Numbered from the stretch's first letter, positions 1 to 13,045 are shown. The stretch: DNA of 64,000 nt from Hippopus hippopus (GCA_946811185.2 OX328104.1:12039918-12103917); one strand, 5' to 3'. Translations and numbers: made by a program. Notes: generated by a model from the sequence alone, not told the origin.

Positions 1-633
1 GTGCGTCAAATATTGTTATTAGTGCAGCAATAGATTCGTTCATCGTTTACTTCGCGTAGTAATGAGTAGAAATCAATGAGATAAATGAAGGTATTGCTTT
101 CGTTTTTTTAGAAACATCTATATTTGTCATAGTTTTTTCTAATTCCGAACAATCCATGGGTAACGGATCACATGTACGCACATGTCAACAAATGATAGAA
201 AATATGGGCCCCTAATTATCAACCATTCTTAGTTCTATTCTTAGCCTCACTCTCGATTAATTAAACCTCCGATTTAATTTTTTCGTTACTTCCGCAAATC
301 AAATCAACGTAAATTAAATCCAAATATTCAAGATGAAACAAACCATATTCAAAATTGTTTGTATTTTTCTGGTTTATTATGTCATTGTTACATGTATGCT
401 ATGTTGTCATTTGTATGCATGTAACGATGAACTGCTGTATAGTTCAAGTTGAAGCAATAAATGTGCTGTTCTGTTTAAAGAGTAACAAAAGTTCCGATTG
501 GCTAAACCATTTGGCGTGGCCAATGAGTTTTTCTGTTACTTTCATAATTAGAAAATTCTTGAGACTTGAGAATAAGACTAAGTTAGTTCTAAAGAATATT
601 TGGTGAATGCAGACTATGGAATGTCATTCTATA

Positions 634-898
634 ATGGCCTGCAACACGCGAAAAGGGGCATTCGGACATTTGCGTAAAGTTTCGTCTCGGATCAGCCTGC
701 GCAGTCCGCGCAATCTAATCCGAAACGACACTTTCCGTTTTTATGGAATTTTCTCTTTTGCGCAAGTCTTCTGTAGCACAAAATCTAATGTAGTCGTAAA
801 GTGACGTCTCGGATTAGCCTGCGCGGACTGCGCAGGCTGATCCGAGACGACACTTTACGCAAATGTCCGAATGCCCCTTTTCGCGTGTTGCAAGCCAT
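634..898. repeat. MITE-like foldback element, copy 1
   Basis: The ends are inverted copies of (T)GGCYTGCAACACGCG, and each arm carries an inner palindrome of the type GCCTGCGCAGTCCGCGCAGGC with CGTAAAGTGTCGTCTCGGATC next to it. The element is about 265 bp and has no coding capacity. The trinucleotide ATA occurs on both sides and may be the target duplication. Four further copies lie at 8493, 23817, 30053 and 54548. Confidence 0.8.
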
Positions 899-2204
899 AT
901 ACTCGTATCACTTCATCTAAAAACATCCGGCAGAATTTCACGTCTTCACTGTCCGCTTTTTGAGACTTTTTTTAGAGCTATTCTACGCAAAATAGTCTTC
1001 ACTATGCAACAGATAGCTTTTCCTTACCATCAGAAAACGCGCATTTCAGTTATAAGTAATTTGCAGCCTGAGGGTTCACGGAATTTTCACTTGCATTTCA
1101 GTTATTATGCAGCCTGTGGGTTTGTGGCATTTTCCTATTACTGTCTTGTCTCAGAAAGAGACTAGTAAGGGTCGAAAAGGATTAGAGGGCGTGAAACACA
1201 CTGCACTAAATGTCAAGTGTCTGTACATGTTTTCTTGACAGTGTCAAGACAGTTATTTTGTATGGCACACGGAGAATTTATAGCAGACGGTAATGTAGAG
1301 AGAGATAGACAGATACATGTACAGAGAGACAGAGATAGTGACAGAGACAGGCGGAGGAAGAGAGACTATGTGGACAAAGAGACGGACAGACGCGGACGTT
1401 GTAGACAGCCTGATCTTGGTCGTCGTCTTCTTAAGCGCCGTAAAACCGATTACAGATTTGGCTCTTATCCTGCTAAAAAAATAAAACTTTCTAGCCTAAA
1501 GTAAGAACCCAAATTTTGCTATTTAAAAGGTATTTTATGGGAGAAAGATATCTCCTTATCGGACAGTGTAGAACCAAGATCAGACTGCACGTTCTGTGCA
1601 GTCTGGTCTTGACCTACGCTATCCGCAAAAGGTCCTTGAGCCGCGCTTAACAGCCCAAGGCATAACACTAGAGCGCTTAACTTATTTTTTTTAGTCTGAC
1701 AATGTGAGTCAGGATCTTTGTAAATATGAAATTTGATCTTCTATCTTCAATGTGCATTACTGACGAAATAGTCTGCCCAGCACAGCACTGAATTTGGAAT
1801 ATCTTGGGCCTTTTCCTTGACTGTAAATACGTATATCATGTATCTTTTGTTTTGAATGGTGCTTACTCCTTTCTTACAAGTACATTATATTTTAGTAATA
1901 GCAGAAAGACAGGTCTTAATTTATCTGGGTGTTTTATATTACTCGTATAAGGCTGCAGCTTTGAAACGCCTTGCCAAAGGACAATCCGTTTGTTAAAAGC
2001 GCAACAAGCTAGGTTTAAACCAAGATTTCCTAATCACAAATCCGAAGTTGAACCCTAAGGATCGCATTCTATTTATTCAGCGCTCTACTGAAAGTGTCAC
2101 ACCGCAAGGATGATGAATTATGGTAACCTTTCGAAGTAAGTGTAATTTACGGTCATGTTGTTTTTTCGACACGGTTGCAAGCTTATTAAATTTCACCCTT
2201 TCAC
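899..2204. other. Host intergenic or intronic DNA, no gene seen
   Basis: I see no convincing gene. A GACAGA/GAGAGA-rich low-complexity tract lies at about 1298-1355. A family A palindromic repeat lies at about 1500-1665. The open frames here are short, lack homology I recognise and overlap repeats. Confidence 0.5.
1500..1665 (-). repeat. Palindromic repeat family A, copy
   Basis: The core is the near-perfect palindrome AGATCAGACTGCACGTTCTG with its complement, flanked by the family's TATCTCCTTATCGGACAGTG arm. It is in reverse orientation relative to the copies at 16395 and 17606. Confidence 0.6.
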
Positions 2205-2415
2205 CGCACTAGGCGAAAAGGGAGACTTTTTGAAGACGATATAGACCAAGATCAGACTGCACAGAACGTCCAGTCTGATCTTGGATCTTTACCGTCGGTA
2301 TGCTTAGTCGAGCCTTTACGATTAAAATCTTTCTGAGTTTCAGTGGATTGTATTTTCAACCGTCGACAGAGTTCGAGCTTACATATTTGGCGCAAGAAGA
2401 GTTAATCTTTAATAA
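2205..2415 (+). repeat. Palindromic repeat family A2, copy
   Basis: It has the same AGATCAGACTGCACAGAACG palindrome core as family A. The flanks differ: a CACCCTTTCACCGCACTAGG start and a TTTGGCGCAAGAAGAGTTAA end. A matching copy lies at 13425-13640. Confidence 0.55.
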
Positions 2416-3284
2416 TGTGCATTCACTTGGCACATTTTTAATTTCTTTTTTTTACAGTCAACCACGACCAGATACAACGGTCAACCGTTTCAAATTTTCA
2501 TGCACAGTGTTTCTTCGTCGCTCAGCTGTTAAGATAATTAGATCTGTATTCTGGAAAGTCTAGGTTTGATCCTAACTGGCGCCATGGATACGTGGAAAGA
2601 GTCGTTAGGCACGGGACTGCAGAGGTCCAGCCTAGTATTGTTTATTCCTCGAGCAGCAACGAATAAGAGTGTTGTCCTTGTCATATGACTTAATAAGTGT
2701 TGAACGCAACTCCCACGCCCCTTTCCTCGCCCTTCCCCCAACACACACAAGCGGAACATATTTTGTCTATCTTGAAGTAGACATTGTTATTGATTTTACA
2801 CATTTTCAAAAACCCTGCGTTTGCGAACATTGTGGAAAATCAACAAATCGAATAACTCGCTTATATGTTTTGACCAAACGGGATAACTGTGGCTACAGCA
2901 GCAAGCACGCTGTCACATTTCCTACTTGGAACGAGTTATTTACACCGTTCGATCACACGTTTCTATTCCCACAGTCACGATCTAGGTGCAATATAACCCG
3001 TCAGGACCGGACACAATATTATGAGTAAGTAAGGTACATGTATTTTTTTTTTAATTTTAATTCTAACATGACACGTGAATTTGGCTCTATAGATAAACAC
3101 AGTGCAACGAAAGCGTGGTAAAACCTACGTTATTCTAGGTAGAGTGACGTCATTCTATATAGAGTTACGTCATTCTGTATAAAGTAAGTAAGAAAGTTAT
3201 TCAATGGAATATAATCTGCATCCGCGTTTTTACTCTAAGTATGAACTTGTTTTCCTTTGATTAAGAGTTGGTCATGTTAGAATC

Positions 3285-3427
3285 GAAATAATCTTCTTTC
3301 TATCGTGGTTTATCGTTCAATAAACCACGTTGTGAGTTATGAGGCGCAATGAATAAACCACTCGGGCTATCGCCCTTGTGGATTATTTATTGTGTCTCAT
3401 AACTCACAATAGAAAGAAGATTATTTC
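3285..3427. repeat. Foldback (inverted repeat) element
   Basis: The left arm GAAATAATCTTCTTTCTAT and the right arm ATAGAAAGAAGATTATTTC are complementary. Inner segments (ACTCACAA, AATAAACCAC and complements) also pair. No coding content. Confidence 0.75.
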
Positions 3428-4596
3428 TTAATTGACACACAGCGTCATTGCATATATATGAGGTAAACGGTTCGTTCGATACCAAATGAAAAACTCTACC
3501 AACACTAGATAGACTCGGCCAATATTAAATCTAAATAGACAAGTCTCGGCCATTAATTAGTTACATTGTCATTTAAAGTAAGTAACTTCGTATCGGTCGA
3601 CATACACGTCTTAGGTCTGCGCAGGCTTGCCTGTTTCGAAAATGTTTACTTTCGGTAAATTTTGCATACCAATAGACCAGTCTAACTCATGATTTGGAGG
3701 GTTTTAGATAAAGTTGATCGATATTATTCGATAACTTGCTTATTATAATGAAAAATGAAGAGCACCACTCATATGTTTGTGATCTTGATGTACTTAAACT
3801 GCAAGCAACAACAAAGCAAAGAAACAACAACGACACGAACAAAATAACTTTAGAAAATGGAAAAGGTGACACATTCAATGTTGCTTAATTGTTAGATTTG
3901 TCATCGAATAGGTACAAAACACTCTGAAAAATGGATAAAATGATGGCAATAAAATTTGGTTTACCAGTAGTTTCTCCCTTTTTTCTACGACGTAAATGGT
4001 AAAAGTCAACGGTAAGGTTTTATATTTAAATAAAAAATGCATAAAAGTACGAGACAGCAGATAAATTACAACCAAGATGTCTTAAACCTTTACAAAACAA
4101 TTCTTCGCTTTAACGATCCTGATGGAGAGAGCTTTTGAAAACATTGTTGCATATCAGCATTTTCACATTTTCCAACAATGTTTTCTACCATTTATAAGAC
4201 GAGTAACGTCTTATAAATCACATGTAATATGTCGTCTGCAAATACTTTCACTTTTGAACAGTCTATAATGATGCCATTTGGAAGAGTTAACCGTGCAGAA
4301 ACGTCGCGTAAGTCATGTCTTTGTAACAATAAACATTCCCTCAGAATGAAATAAATATATAAAGAAAAGGACAAAAAGAAGAAGGTAAAAAAGAACGAAC
4401 GAACGTATGAACGAACGAACAAAAGAAAGAAAGAAAGAAAGATTCTCTCACCACATTCTTACCGCGTATATGAGGTAACAAAATATGAAATTCCAATGAA
4501 ATGGGCATTAGAAAGTTGCAATTGCAATAAAATAATAATAATAAAATAAACCAGCAAGTTCATAAAGTCTAAGAGAAAACTTAAAAATCATTGTCG
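3428..4596. other. Host non-coding DNA
   Basis: No gene is supported. About 4130-4195 is a decayed family C hairpin (AAAACATTGTT...AACAATGTTTT). An AACGAACG/AAGA simple repeat lies at about 4390-4442. Confidence 0.45.
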
Positions 4597-4599
4597 GTT

Positions 4600-5405
4600 T
4601 ACTGGGTACAAATGATCAAGTTTTCAACTTATTCCAGCGTATTACTTAACTTCTAACAATAGATATATTAATTATTCAATGTTCAATGCTATGATGACGT
4701 CACGAATTACACATTTTTTACGTCATGAATGATCCGTTGTCCCGCGCTATGAAATTCCAATGAAATGGGCATTAGAAAGTAGGAATTGCAATTTTGGATT
4801 TACAAAAAATGAAGTTAATTTCATCTATGTGAGTATTTGTTGTCTGTGATATTAAATTATAAGGAATGATGAGATTTTTTTTTTTTGTTTTCATGGAGAT
4901 ATAAAAAAAGGACCTAATCACACTTTTGTATAAGACTACTTCGCAATTTCATACAAAAGTGTGATAAGTTTTTTTTTTTTTTTTTTCATTTAAGGAATGA
5001 AGAGAACTTTTTTTTGTTTTCATGGAGGTATGAAAAAAAAAAAACAAAACCTAATCACACTTTTGTATGAAACTGCGAAAAGTGTGATTAGGTTTTTTTT
5101 TTTTTTCATACCTCCATGAAAACAAAAAAAATTCTCTTCATTCCTTATAATTCAGTATCACAGACAACAAATATGCACTTAAATAATACTAACTTCTTTT
5201 TTTACTGTAAATCCAACATTGCGTATTTATCTAATGTCCATTTCATTCACATTTCATAGCGCGGTAAGACTGCTCGTTCATGAGGTAACAATGACGTAAA
5301 ATCGTGACGTCATTATGGTATTGAACATTTGCAGATTTAGTCGATATATTATTAGAAGTACAATACGCTAGAATTAAGCTGAAAATAAGATTGTTAGAAC
5401 CCAGG
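4600..5405. repeat. Large foldback element, arms about 400 bp
   Basis: The outer arms (ACTTATTCCAGCGTATTACTT against AAGTACAATACGCTAGAATT) and middle arms (CGCGCTATGAAAT against ATTTCATAGCGCG, and ACGTCA motifs) are complementary. So are the inner arms GAATGAAGAGAA and TTCTCTTCATTCC, with poly-A/T tracts around ACCTAATCACACTTTTGTAT. The arms are diverged, and an extra internal hairpin lies at about 4860-4970. Confidence 0.75.
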
Positions 5406-6560
5406 AAAGTGACAATGAGTTTTCAGCTCTCTCTTTGAATTTACTGCTGTATTTCTTTTTCGATATTCAGAGAAAATAAATTCAGCTAGCAATTTGAACT
5501 TCAGGCTCGATATAGATCTAAAATCAGAAAGAAAAACATTATGAAACCTCGTATACATGTTTGTTTACATTAGTAGGACTGCAAAAGTAGTTCCGGCACT
5601 GCTGATTCTTTTTTTTTTTTCTTTTTTTCATGGAGCTATGAAAAAATTTTCAGCCAATCAGAACTCGCCAGTGTTCATGAAAAAAACTAATATTGAATTA
5701 TACCTCCATGTTAAAAAAAAATCTCTTCATTCCTTAAATGCATTGCACCGGAAAAATTATGAAATTCATCATCACTTCATATAGAGAACACATATTGAAA
5801 TTTCTTTTATTTCTTCTTTTTTTTTTTGCTACCACACGACCGCATTCCATTTAAGGAATGAAGAGAATTTTTTTTGTTTTTTTAATGTTTTCATGGAGGT
5901 ATGAAAAAAAAAAACCTAATCACACTTTTGTATGAAACCGCTTCCCGGGTTCATACAGTGTGATTAGGTTTTTTTTTTTTCATACCTCCATGAAAACAAA
6001 AAAAAATTCTCTTTATTCCCTATAATTCAATATCACAGACAACAAATATGTACTTAAATAATTCTAACTGCACTTTTTTTGTAAATCCAAGATTGCGTAT
6101 TTATTTACTGTCCTTTTCATTGATATTTCATAGCGCGGTAAAACTGCTCCTTCATGACGTAAAAATGACGTAATTCATGACGTCATTGTAGTATTGAACA
6201 TTTGCAGATTGAGTGGATTTATTATTAGAAGTTCAATACGCTAGCATTAAGTTGAAAATAAGATTGTTTAATCCCAGCAGAGTAACAATGTGTTTTCAGC
6301 TCTCTCTTTGAATTTACTGTTGGATTCTTTTTTTCAGTATTTAGAAAAAATAAACTCAGCTAGCAATTTGAACTTCGGACTCGATATAAGATCAGAACGA
6401 AAAACATTATGAAATCTCGTATACATGTTTGTTTGCATTAGTTGTACTGCAAAAGTAGTTCTGGCACTGCTGATTTTTTTTTTTTCATGGAGCTATAAAA
6501 TTTTTTTTTTTCAGCCAATCAGAACTCGCCAATGTTAATGAAAAAAACTAATATTGACTT
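5150..6560 (+). repeat. Tandem duplication of about 0.55-kb foldback arm
   Basis: About 5150-5720 and 6025-6560 are direct copies. Both run from ATCACAGACAACAAATATG through CATAGCGCGGTAA and TGACGTCATT to CAGCCAATCAGAACTCGCCA. Between them, about 5845-6030 is another copy of the ACCTAATCACACTTTTGTAT hairpin. The short open frames here are by-products of the repeats. Confidence 0.7.
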
Positions 6561-6561
6561 A

Positions 6562-7825
6562 TTAGCAAATAATTGTGATAAACACAGAATTGATAACAGA
6601 CTGAAAAACTTGCCAACTTTTTCAAGTGTTACAGATTTCTTTAAATTTATGTTTAAACTTGGACATTCTAGAATTAAAAAGATTTTGAGAACACATCAAA
6701 TCCGAGTACCAATTTCGTAAAATTTGAGACTGTTAGATATCATAAGCTCTCTTCATGACATTCTACTTATTGTTTATGAGCCAGTGTAAGGCTGACATTT
6801 ACAAACATAACTAGAGACACAGCTGTCTAGAATACTTTTTATATATATATATATAAATCAAATCATCGCAGATACCGATTTGGTGCAGGCAGCAGTGTAG
6901 TCGTTCAATAAAAATTATGAACAACTGCAGATATTTTCTCGTTTTCTACCAATAAACCAAACCAATAGCTGTAAGTATGCCCGAATGACGATTGAAAATG
7001 TTTTGATCTGAAAAAAAAATCTATACGGGCCAAAAGGCGTGGCAATTTCCTTTTTTTCCCTATCAGGACTGTTGAATTGCAAGGGAAAAGGAAAATAGTA
7101 GGTCACTCAAGATTAAAACGTAACGCAAACAAATACATTTCTAGGACCTAACACGTCACATTATAAATCTGTAAAATGACAAAAATGTTTATCTCAAACG
7201 TAAGAAAAATAAGAAAACGCGTTACAGTAATATTCGTTGTCTGCGCATGTCATATTCTTCGAAGATTCGACCTGTCTGCTATGACGCGTCACCGATCCCG
7301 TATACTAGGGAAACGTAGGGCTTGTACCGAAGCTATTACCCAAGCCTGTACGGGCTGTTTTAATAAATGGCCGGTGCATAGGTTACATACTAGCTGATCA
7401 TAGCTGAATGAATCGCACCAGGTAGCGTTTTATTGAGTAAACGTTTATTTGATTTTGAAATTCAAAGTAACGGTTGTCGTTTTGAAAAGTAGTCTGGTTC
7501 TGTACCCAGAATGCTCAAATTAGATAGATGTGTATTTGTAGAATGCCATCTAGCGGGAGATAATGCAGTAATATTGCACTGAAGACAAGAACAAGTTTTA
7601 TGATAAATATTGATTTAAAATCACAACAAACAACTGTTCTTTCTATCTTCCTATCACGTAACACATTTTTCCATATCTGTACTACTAGCATCTTTAAATT
7701 TAACTCTTTTCCAAGCAATCCTGTATTTCATCTTCCAGAAGAAGTCAAGCTTTTGAACCGATTACTGGTGAATGAGAAAATGCTGGTCTACAGCTGATAA
7801 CTAGCATTTCTTCCTTTTCGTGTTC
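6562..7825. other. Host non-coding DNA
   Basis: I see no gene. A short TA dinucleotide tract is present at about 6839-6856. Open frames at 7176-7397 and 7600-7797 show no recognisable domain or splice context. Confidence 0.4.
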
Positions 7826-8045
7826 TTACGAACAAAATCCGTAACAAAGAAACAAATGACAAATGCATAGCAGAAATAAAGGGACCGGGCAGGATTCGAG
7901 CCCTAGAACGCCCGGGCGAAAGGCCAATACCATAACCACTGAGCTAAAGCGACATCTCCTTAACGCAATTGTCAGGTATTGTATTTTAATCGGGACGAAG
8001 CCATGCATGAAGGAGTGGTGTCCCGTAACACACCCCCTCTTAAAG
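7826..8045 (-). repeat. tRNA-derived SINE, copy with A and B boxes
   Basis: On the minus strand the sequence carries a Pol III A box (TTTAGCTCAGTGGTTATGG) and a B box (GGGCTCGAATCC) about 35 bases apart, as in a tRNA. The cloverleaf is degenerate and followed by a non-tRNA body, so this is a SINE head and not a working tRNA gene. A shortened copy follows at 8173. Confidence 0.65.
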
Positions 8046-8172
8046 TCATCACTTATTGATGACTCAAAGCCTTATTAGGCAGTAAGTCTATTATTTAGAC
8101 AACAAATGTCCGTTTTTGGACAACAAATGGGATTAATGGCTCAATGGCCAATCCCGGACGAGCCCCCGTCTT

Positions 8173-8320
8173 ACGAACAAAGTCCGTAACAAAGAAACAA
8201 ATGAACAAATGCATGGCAGAAATAAAGGGACCGGGCAGGATTCGAACCTAACGCAGTTGTTAGGTATTGTATTTAAATCGGGACGAAGCCATGCACGAAG
8301 GAGTGGTCTCCTGTAACAGT
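8173..8320 (-). repeat. tRNA-derived SINE, internally deleted copy
   Basis: It repeats both flanks of the SINE at 7826 (TCCGTAACAAAGAAACAAATG and AATCGGGACGAAGCCATGCA). The tRNA-like A-box section between GGATTCGAACC and AACGCAGTTGT is missing. Confidence 0.6.
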
Positions 8321-8492
8321 GTAACGTATTTTTTTTAAAGACAAATCCATCGTTTTAGCCACATTTAATCTGTCGTCTCCAATTCTTTCGATATCGACAA
8401 GTCTAACTGTGTCGTGCTGTATTGACAAAACACGATCATTTTTTCTATGTCAAGCGTTTTCCCTTTGCAATATAACATATGATCATAATAAA

Positions 8493-8757
8493 TTGGCTTG
8501 CAACACGCGAAAAGGGGCATTCGGAAATTTGCGTAGAGTGTCGTCTCGGATCAGCCTGCGCAGTCCGCGCAGGCTAATCCGAGACGGCACTTTACGACTA
8601 CATTAGATTTTGTGCAACAGTAGACTTGTGCAAAACAGAAAATTACATAAAAACGGAAAGTATCGTTTCGGATTAGCCTGTGCGGACTGCGCAGGCTGAT
8701 CCGAGACGACACTTGACGCAATTGTCCGAATGCCGCTTTTCGCGTGTTGCAAGCCAA
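8493..8757. repeat. MITE-like foldback element, copy 2
   Basis: Ends are TTGGCTTGCAACACGCG and CGCGTGTTGCAAGCCAA, with two inner GCCTGYGCRGNCYGCGCAGGC palindromes. The layout is that of the copy at 634. Confidence 0.8.
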
Positions 8758-10899
8758 TTATAACAAGTTCCATTAAGGATAAATTAGTCCAATTTGTTAA
8801 ACTCCAGTAAAATATGGAGCTTTTTCGCAAGAATGTTCTCACATTCTAACCCTTAAACTTCTGAACAAGACTGAAGCCAAAAAGTGCAAATTAAGAAATC
8901 TATGAACTGTAATGTTTTTAGAATGTTCCTGTTGCTTGACGATAGAAGAAGCATAAATCTATATACATTTTTATAAACATTTGGTTTTCAGTTGCTAATA
9001 TGTAGATTCTTTTGTTGTTTATACGTACATAGTTACATAAAGGATCGGAGTAAGTAGTTGATTATACAAAACTACTGGCACTAACATATTTCTTTGTTAT
9101 CAGCTGTTTTCTCACATATGAATCAGGTTGGTCGATGTACAATAAACATTTTGGAGTTTAACTTCTGTATACGACGTGAAGACGCCTCGCTTATAAGACG
9201 CACCCCCCACTTTAAGTACAAAATCTATGAAGAAAATGTGTCTTATGGTTGAGTATACAAATGGTATCGTCTTTTTGCATGTCAGTCTGACCGCTATTAT
9301 TCTATTGCTATGGACAAGGGGTTATAGATCTGCGAGAAACACACCAGTCATATGAATTTCTGCAATAAGGCTGCTTTCATACTACATACCTTTGGCTCAT
9401 AAGCTACTACATGTAGCTCGACATCATTAACCTTGGGTTTGATTCGTCGAATGTAATTGTATGTAGTTGATTCCAGCTTTTCTTGGATTGAAATGAAAAG
9501 TGTTTTCAACGTTTTCAAAGACAAATCCCACTATTCACTTTTTTGACCAATCAAGATTAACAGCTGGTAGTAAAAGGGTTATCACAGGGATACTAAAGGA
9601 AGGCTGCAATTCTAAGGCTACTTTAACCAAAATACTCGTGCTCTACAACATAGCGGACAATCTAGATAAAAAATCATACCAGCTCTTCAGTAAAGTCAGG
9701 TATGATCTACATGTATACTGTCTTCGAAAACGACGGAAAACCGAACGATTGAAGCAGAAGTAATGAATAAGATTTGGATCCATATCTTATGTGAATATGC
9801 ATTCACATTAAGATGGAAGCAAACGGTAAACAGTATCCGTTTGCATTCTTTGCGGGTAAGGCATCATGAAAAATGGAGAAGACCGCATGACCTTTTTTCA
9901 CTATACGTCAGGTTTGAATGAGTCTGTCAGGGAGGAAAATCGAAAAAAACAAAAACGCTAAGGATACTTGTAACTATTTTCAATACTCTATATTTTGTTG
10001 TCTGAACATGTCACCATTAGTGTTGCAGTGCTAAGAAGTAACAGAGAGAAAAAACGCAAAGAGAAAACACATTTTCTGAACAAGTCATTAGCTGCAAATA
10101 TGTCATCGTGTGAGGGAAAAGGAAATGATCAAGTAAGGTCAGAACGGTAAGACCTCTGTGTACTTTATCATACTTTGTCACCAAAATATGTCACCATCAG
10201 TGTTAATAAATATATGTAATTTTCTCTGTTTTAAAGTAATTTTTTGTGTCATATGTTTTTGCCATTCCTTTCTCGGTTCTACGTTTTACGTCATCTAACA
10301 AATAAGACAAACAAAAGCCAGTACAAAAGGTCGAAGTAAAAAAGAAACTTATCCCGTCAACTAAAGTAAAAAATGATGTAAATAACAATATTTTCTTTCA
10401 TCTGCTAAAAAGTATTCGTACATACAATAGTGACGTGAAAGCTTTTCTTTCTCTTTACCAATAAAAAATTTAGATGGGTTATTTTATTTTTTTCTTTTAA
10501 TAAGAATTAAAACTTGCGTGAACAGCGAGGAATAAGCCGTGTTTTCTTCGAGGAAAGTGTTAGAAATATTTCTAGTCTACCACTTTTTGTTCGACAGCCA
10601 TGATAAATAAACATAAATATCATTTTGCAAAAAGCATATGTCCTGTTTTTTTACGTCTGAACAATTATTTAAGAGCAACGCGCATAGCTGTCCTTAATTA
10701 ATATTCATGGAAGGGAAAGAGATCAAGCAACGAACACGCTCGAAAAGACAAAGCGAGAAAAAAAATCAACAAGGAAGATACAGATACGGAGTCTGGAACA
10801 AAAACAATCAGGTACGTTTGAGAGGGCGCTGTCAAATTATAGAATGAAATATTGAGGAAAACAAGGAAGGACAAACCAGGGGCGTCTTTTAACTCTATA
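8758..10899. other. Host non-coding DNA, largely unique
   Basis: No gene, RNA or clear repeat is recognised over about 2.1 kb. The 87-codon frame at 9500-9763 has no recognisable domain and no obvious splice context. Confidence 0.4.
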
Positions 10900-10999
10900 C
10901 CACACATTCCCTACTTTTAACGACCTTGAGTAAATAACCTTTTGAAAACCTTGTGGGAAAAGGAGAATTTTCTCCTTTTCCCTCAAGGTTTTCTACACT
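10900..10999. repeat. Family C palindrome, short copy
   Basis: The hairpin AAAACCTTGTGGGAAAAGGAG / CTCCTTTTCCCTCAAGGTTTT has almost no loop. It is the core of repeat family C seen in full at 28083-28462. Confidence 0.65.
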
Positions 11000-12848
11000 T
11001 TCACAGCCAATTACCATCATTTCAGCTACATTTAATTGTCGTCTGCCAGCGTCTTCAATTCGGACTGGTGTAAAATCTTATCATTGGGTAAAGTGTAAAT
11101 TAATAATAGACATTGTAACGACCGAAAAAGCAAAACACACACCTGTGTTATAGTCGTACAAATAAAAGCCTAATTACAAAGACATATTTCAAAACAGTCG
11201 ATTCATCGTTTGTTCAAAAGTGCATATCCGCATATCAGAGAATAAGGAAACACCCCCGATTAATTCAAATTAATAAGTTAAAAGGATTGATTGTTCAAAG
11301 GAGGTAACCCTTACAATGCTTTTCAAAATATGAGATGTTTTTGCGGATAATATGGATTTTGCTCAGACTACAGGGAAAGCGGAGCGTGATCTTATCCACA
11401 CTGTCCGAAATCTTGCTGGATATTTTGGCAAATACGTCCCTTAAATTGTACTTCTTAGGTATTTACCCTCTGGCTTCTATTTCATTTATACGATATTCTG
11501 AGCTGTAATGAGATGTTCAAAACTACAGGATGAGGGTTCTGTTTGATGAATGATGTAATCAGTTAAAAGAACAATGTGGTAAACCAATGGACAAAATACT
11601 ACGAAATATATTTTCACGTAACTATACAACGTCTACGGCATACTCGAGTCAACAACAATTTCGTGCGACACAACCTCGGCTCGAACCTAATTGTTTCCCC
11701 ATTGGATTTTATGACGTGTATTTGTCAAATATGACAGTATACCCAAGGTAATATTTATGTAGACATTAACAGATTATCGATATAGATCTATGAAGATCTC
11801 TAAATAGAAAACGCAACTAGGGTTTGTTAAGATGTTATTAGTAGTACATTGATTCAGGGTACATGTGACCGTGCTTGGACCAATCTTATTTCAAAAACAA
11901 GTAGCTTATAAGATTCATAAGCTACTTGGGGAAAAATCCAACCACTTTCTTTTAAACTTTTTGACTGATTTTTTTTTTTTTTTTTCAGAAAAGTCGGTGG
12001 TTACAAGCATGTTATCGTTTCCTGACAAACGCTTTCAAATGCCACTTCCGCAGGGGCTTGAGCACCAATTTTCAGTGACCTTCTATATTCTACCGTTTCT
12101 CTTGTTTTTCTCTATGTTGTTATTGGTAATCGTTTCCGATTCGCATCGTGTTTTTAAATCAGTAATACTGGCAGAAAGGATGAAGATAAAATAACATCAA
12201 AATTATGCGTTGACGACCGTAGCAATACTACTGCCACTACTCGTATCATTAGTTTAGTTTTTGTTCAACAAATGGTTTTTTGTGTAGCGTTTTCTTCAAG
12301 GTTTACCAACTTACATGCATGATTGTTAAAGAAAAAACTGAAACAAAGCAAGTAAAGAAAAATAATGATATTGTGACTGAAAAATACTACTAACATTACG
12401 TGTAATCATCGACATACTACACGCGGCAACATATAGTGATAGAAAAAGAAAGCCCTGCGATTGTCTTCGGCAAATACATGTAGCTAACGTTTAGTATTTT
12501 TTACGAAGACAGGTGAGATTTCTAATTGTATAAGATTGATCAAGCTAAAATGATTTTGCAGGTTAAAGGCCGCTGAATGAATGATGAGAGAGAAATATAT
12601 ATCACTGAATATAAATATTAAATAGAAATAACTTTGTCCGATAAATCATCATTACAAATACGGCGAAAAACCCTTAACTTCCCGTATGCGACTATAGGTG
12701 ATTTTGCGGAATGTGTAGACCAAGGTCAACCTACACTTATGTATGGTCCTTTATCTTTGCCAAACTCTTTTTTTAAGCGCCAAATACGTATATACATTCA
12801 TGTAAGTAGCGCTCTGGGGAAAAAGGGGGTTTCTTTCCATCCATCATA
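11000..12848. other. Host non-coding DNA
   Basis: No gene is supported. A poly-T tract lies at about 11969-11986, and a short inverted repeat (AAGTAGCTTATAAG / CTTATAAGCTACTT-like) at about 11898-11928. The 109-codon frame at 11865-12194 shows no recognised domain. Confidence 0.4.
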
Positions 12849-13045
12849 ATATGCAAGACATCACATAATTATGGATCCATAAAATCGACTTTGTCTAAAA
12901 ACCGACTGAATCATGAGTCAGACTGGTCCTTTGACATGCAGAGATTTACAAGTAGCAAAATGTTTCGGACAACGTAGGCTGACGTGGGTCGATACTTTTT
13001 GTACATGCATAAAAACCCCTTTTCCGAGAGCATTGCTCATATAAA
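12849..13045 (+). repeat. Repeat family B copy
   Basis: It contains the family signature: ATTATGGATCCATAAAATC, ACCGACTGAATCATGAG, GACTGGTCCTTTGACATGCAG, then a GGCTGACGTGGGTCGATACTTTTTG arm and a ...CATTGCTCATATAA end. At least a dozen copies are scattered over the window. Confidence 0.6.

Noticed and set aside
1217..1504. Arg/Asp-rich 95-codon frame
   Set aside because: Most of it is translation of a GACAGA/GAGA low-complexity tract, with no conserved domain.
7890..7965. Possible tRNA gene on the minus strand
   Set aside because: A and B boxes are present, but the acceptor stem does not pair and a repeat body follows, so it is a SINE head.
9500..9763. 87-codon frame as a host gene
   Set aside because: No recognised motif, no splice signals seen and no conservation information, so coding is not supported.
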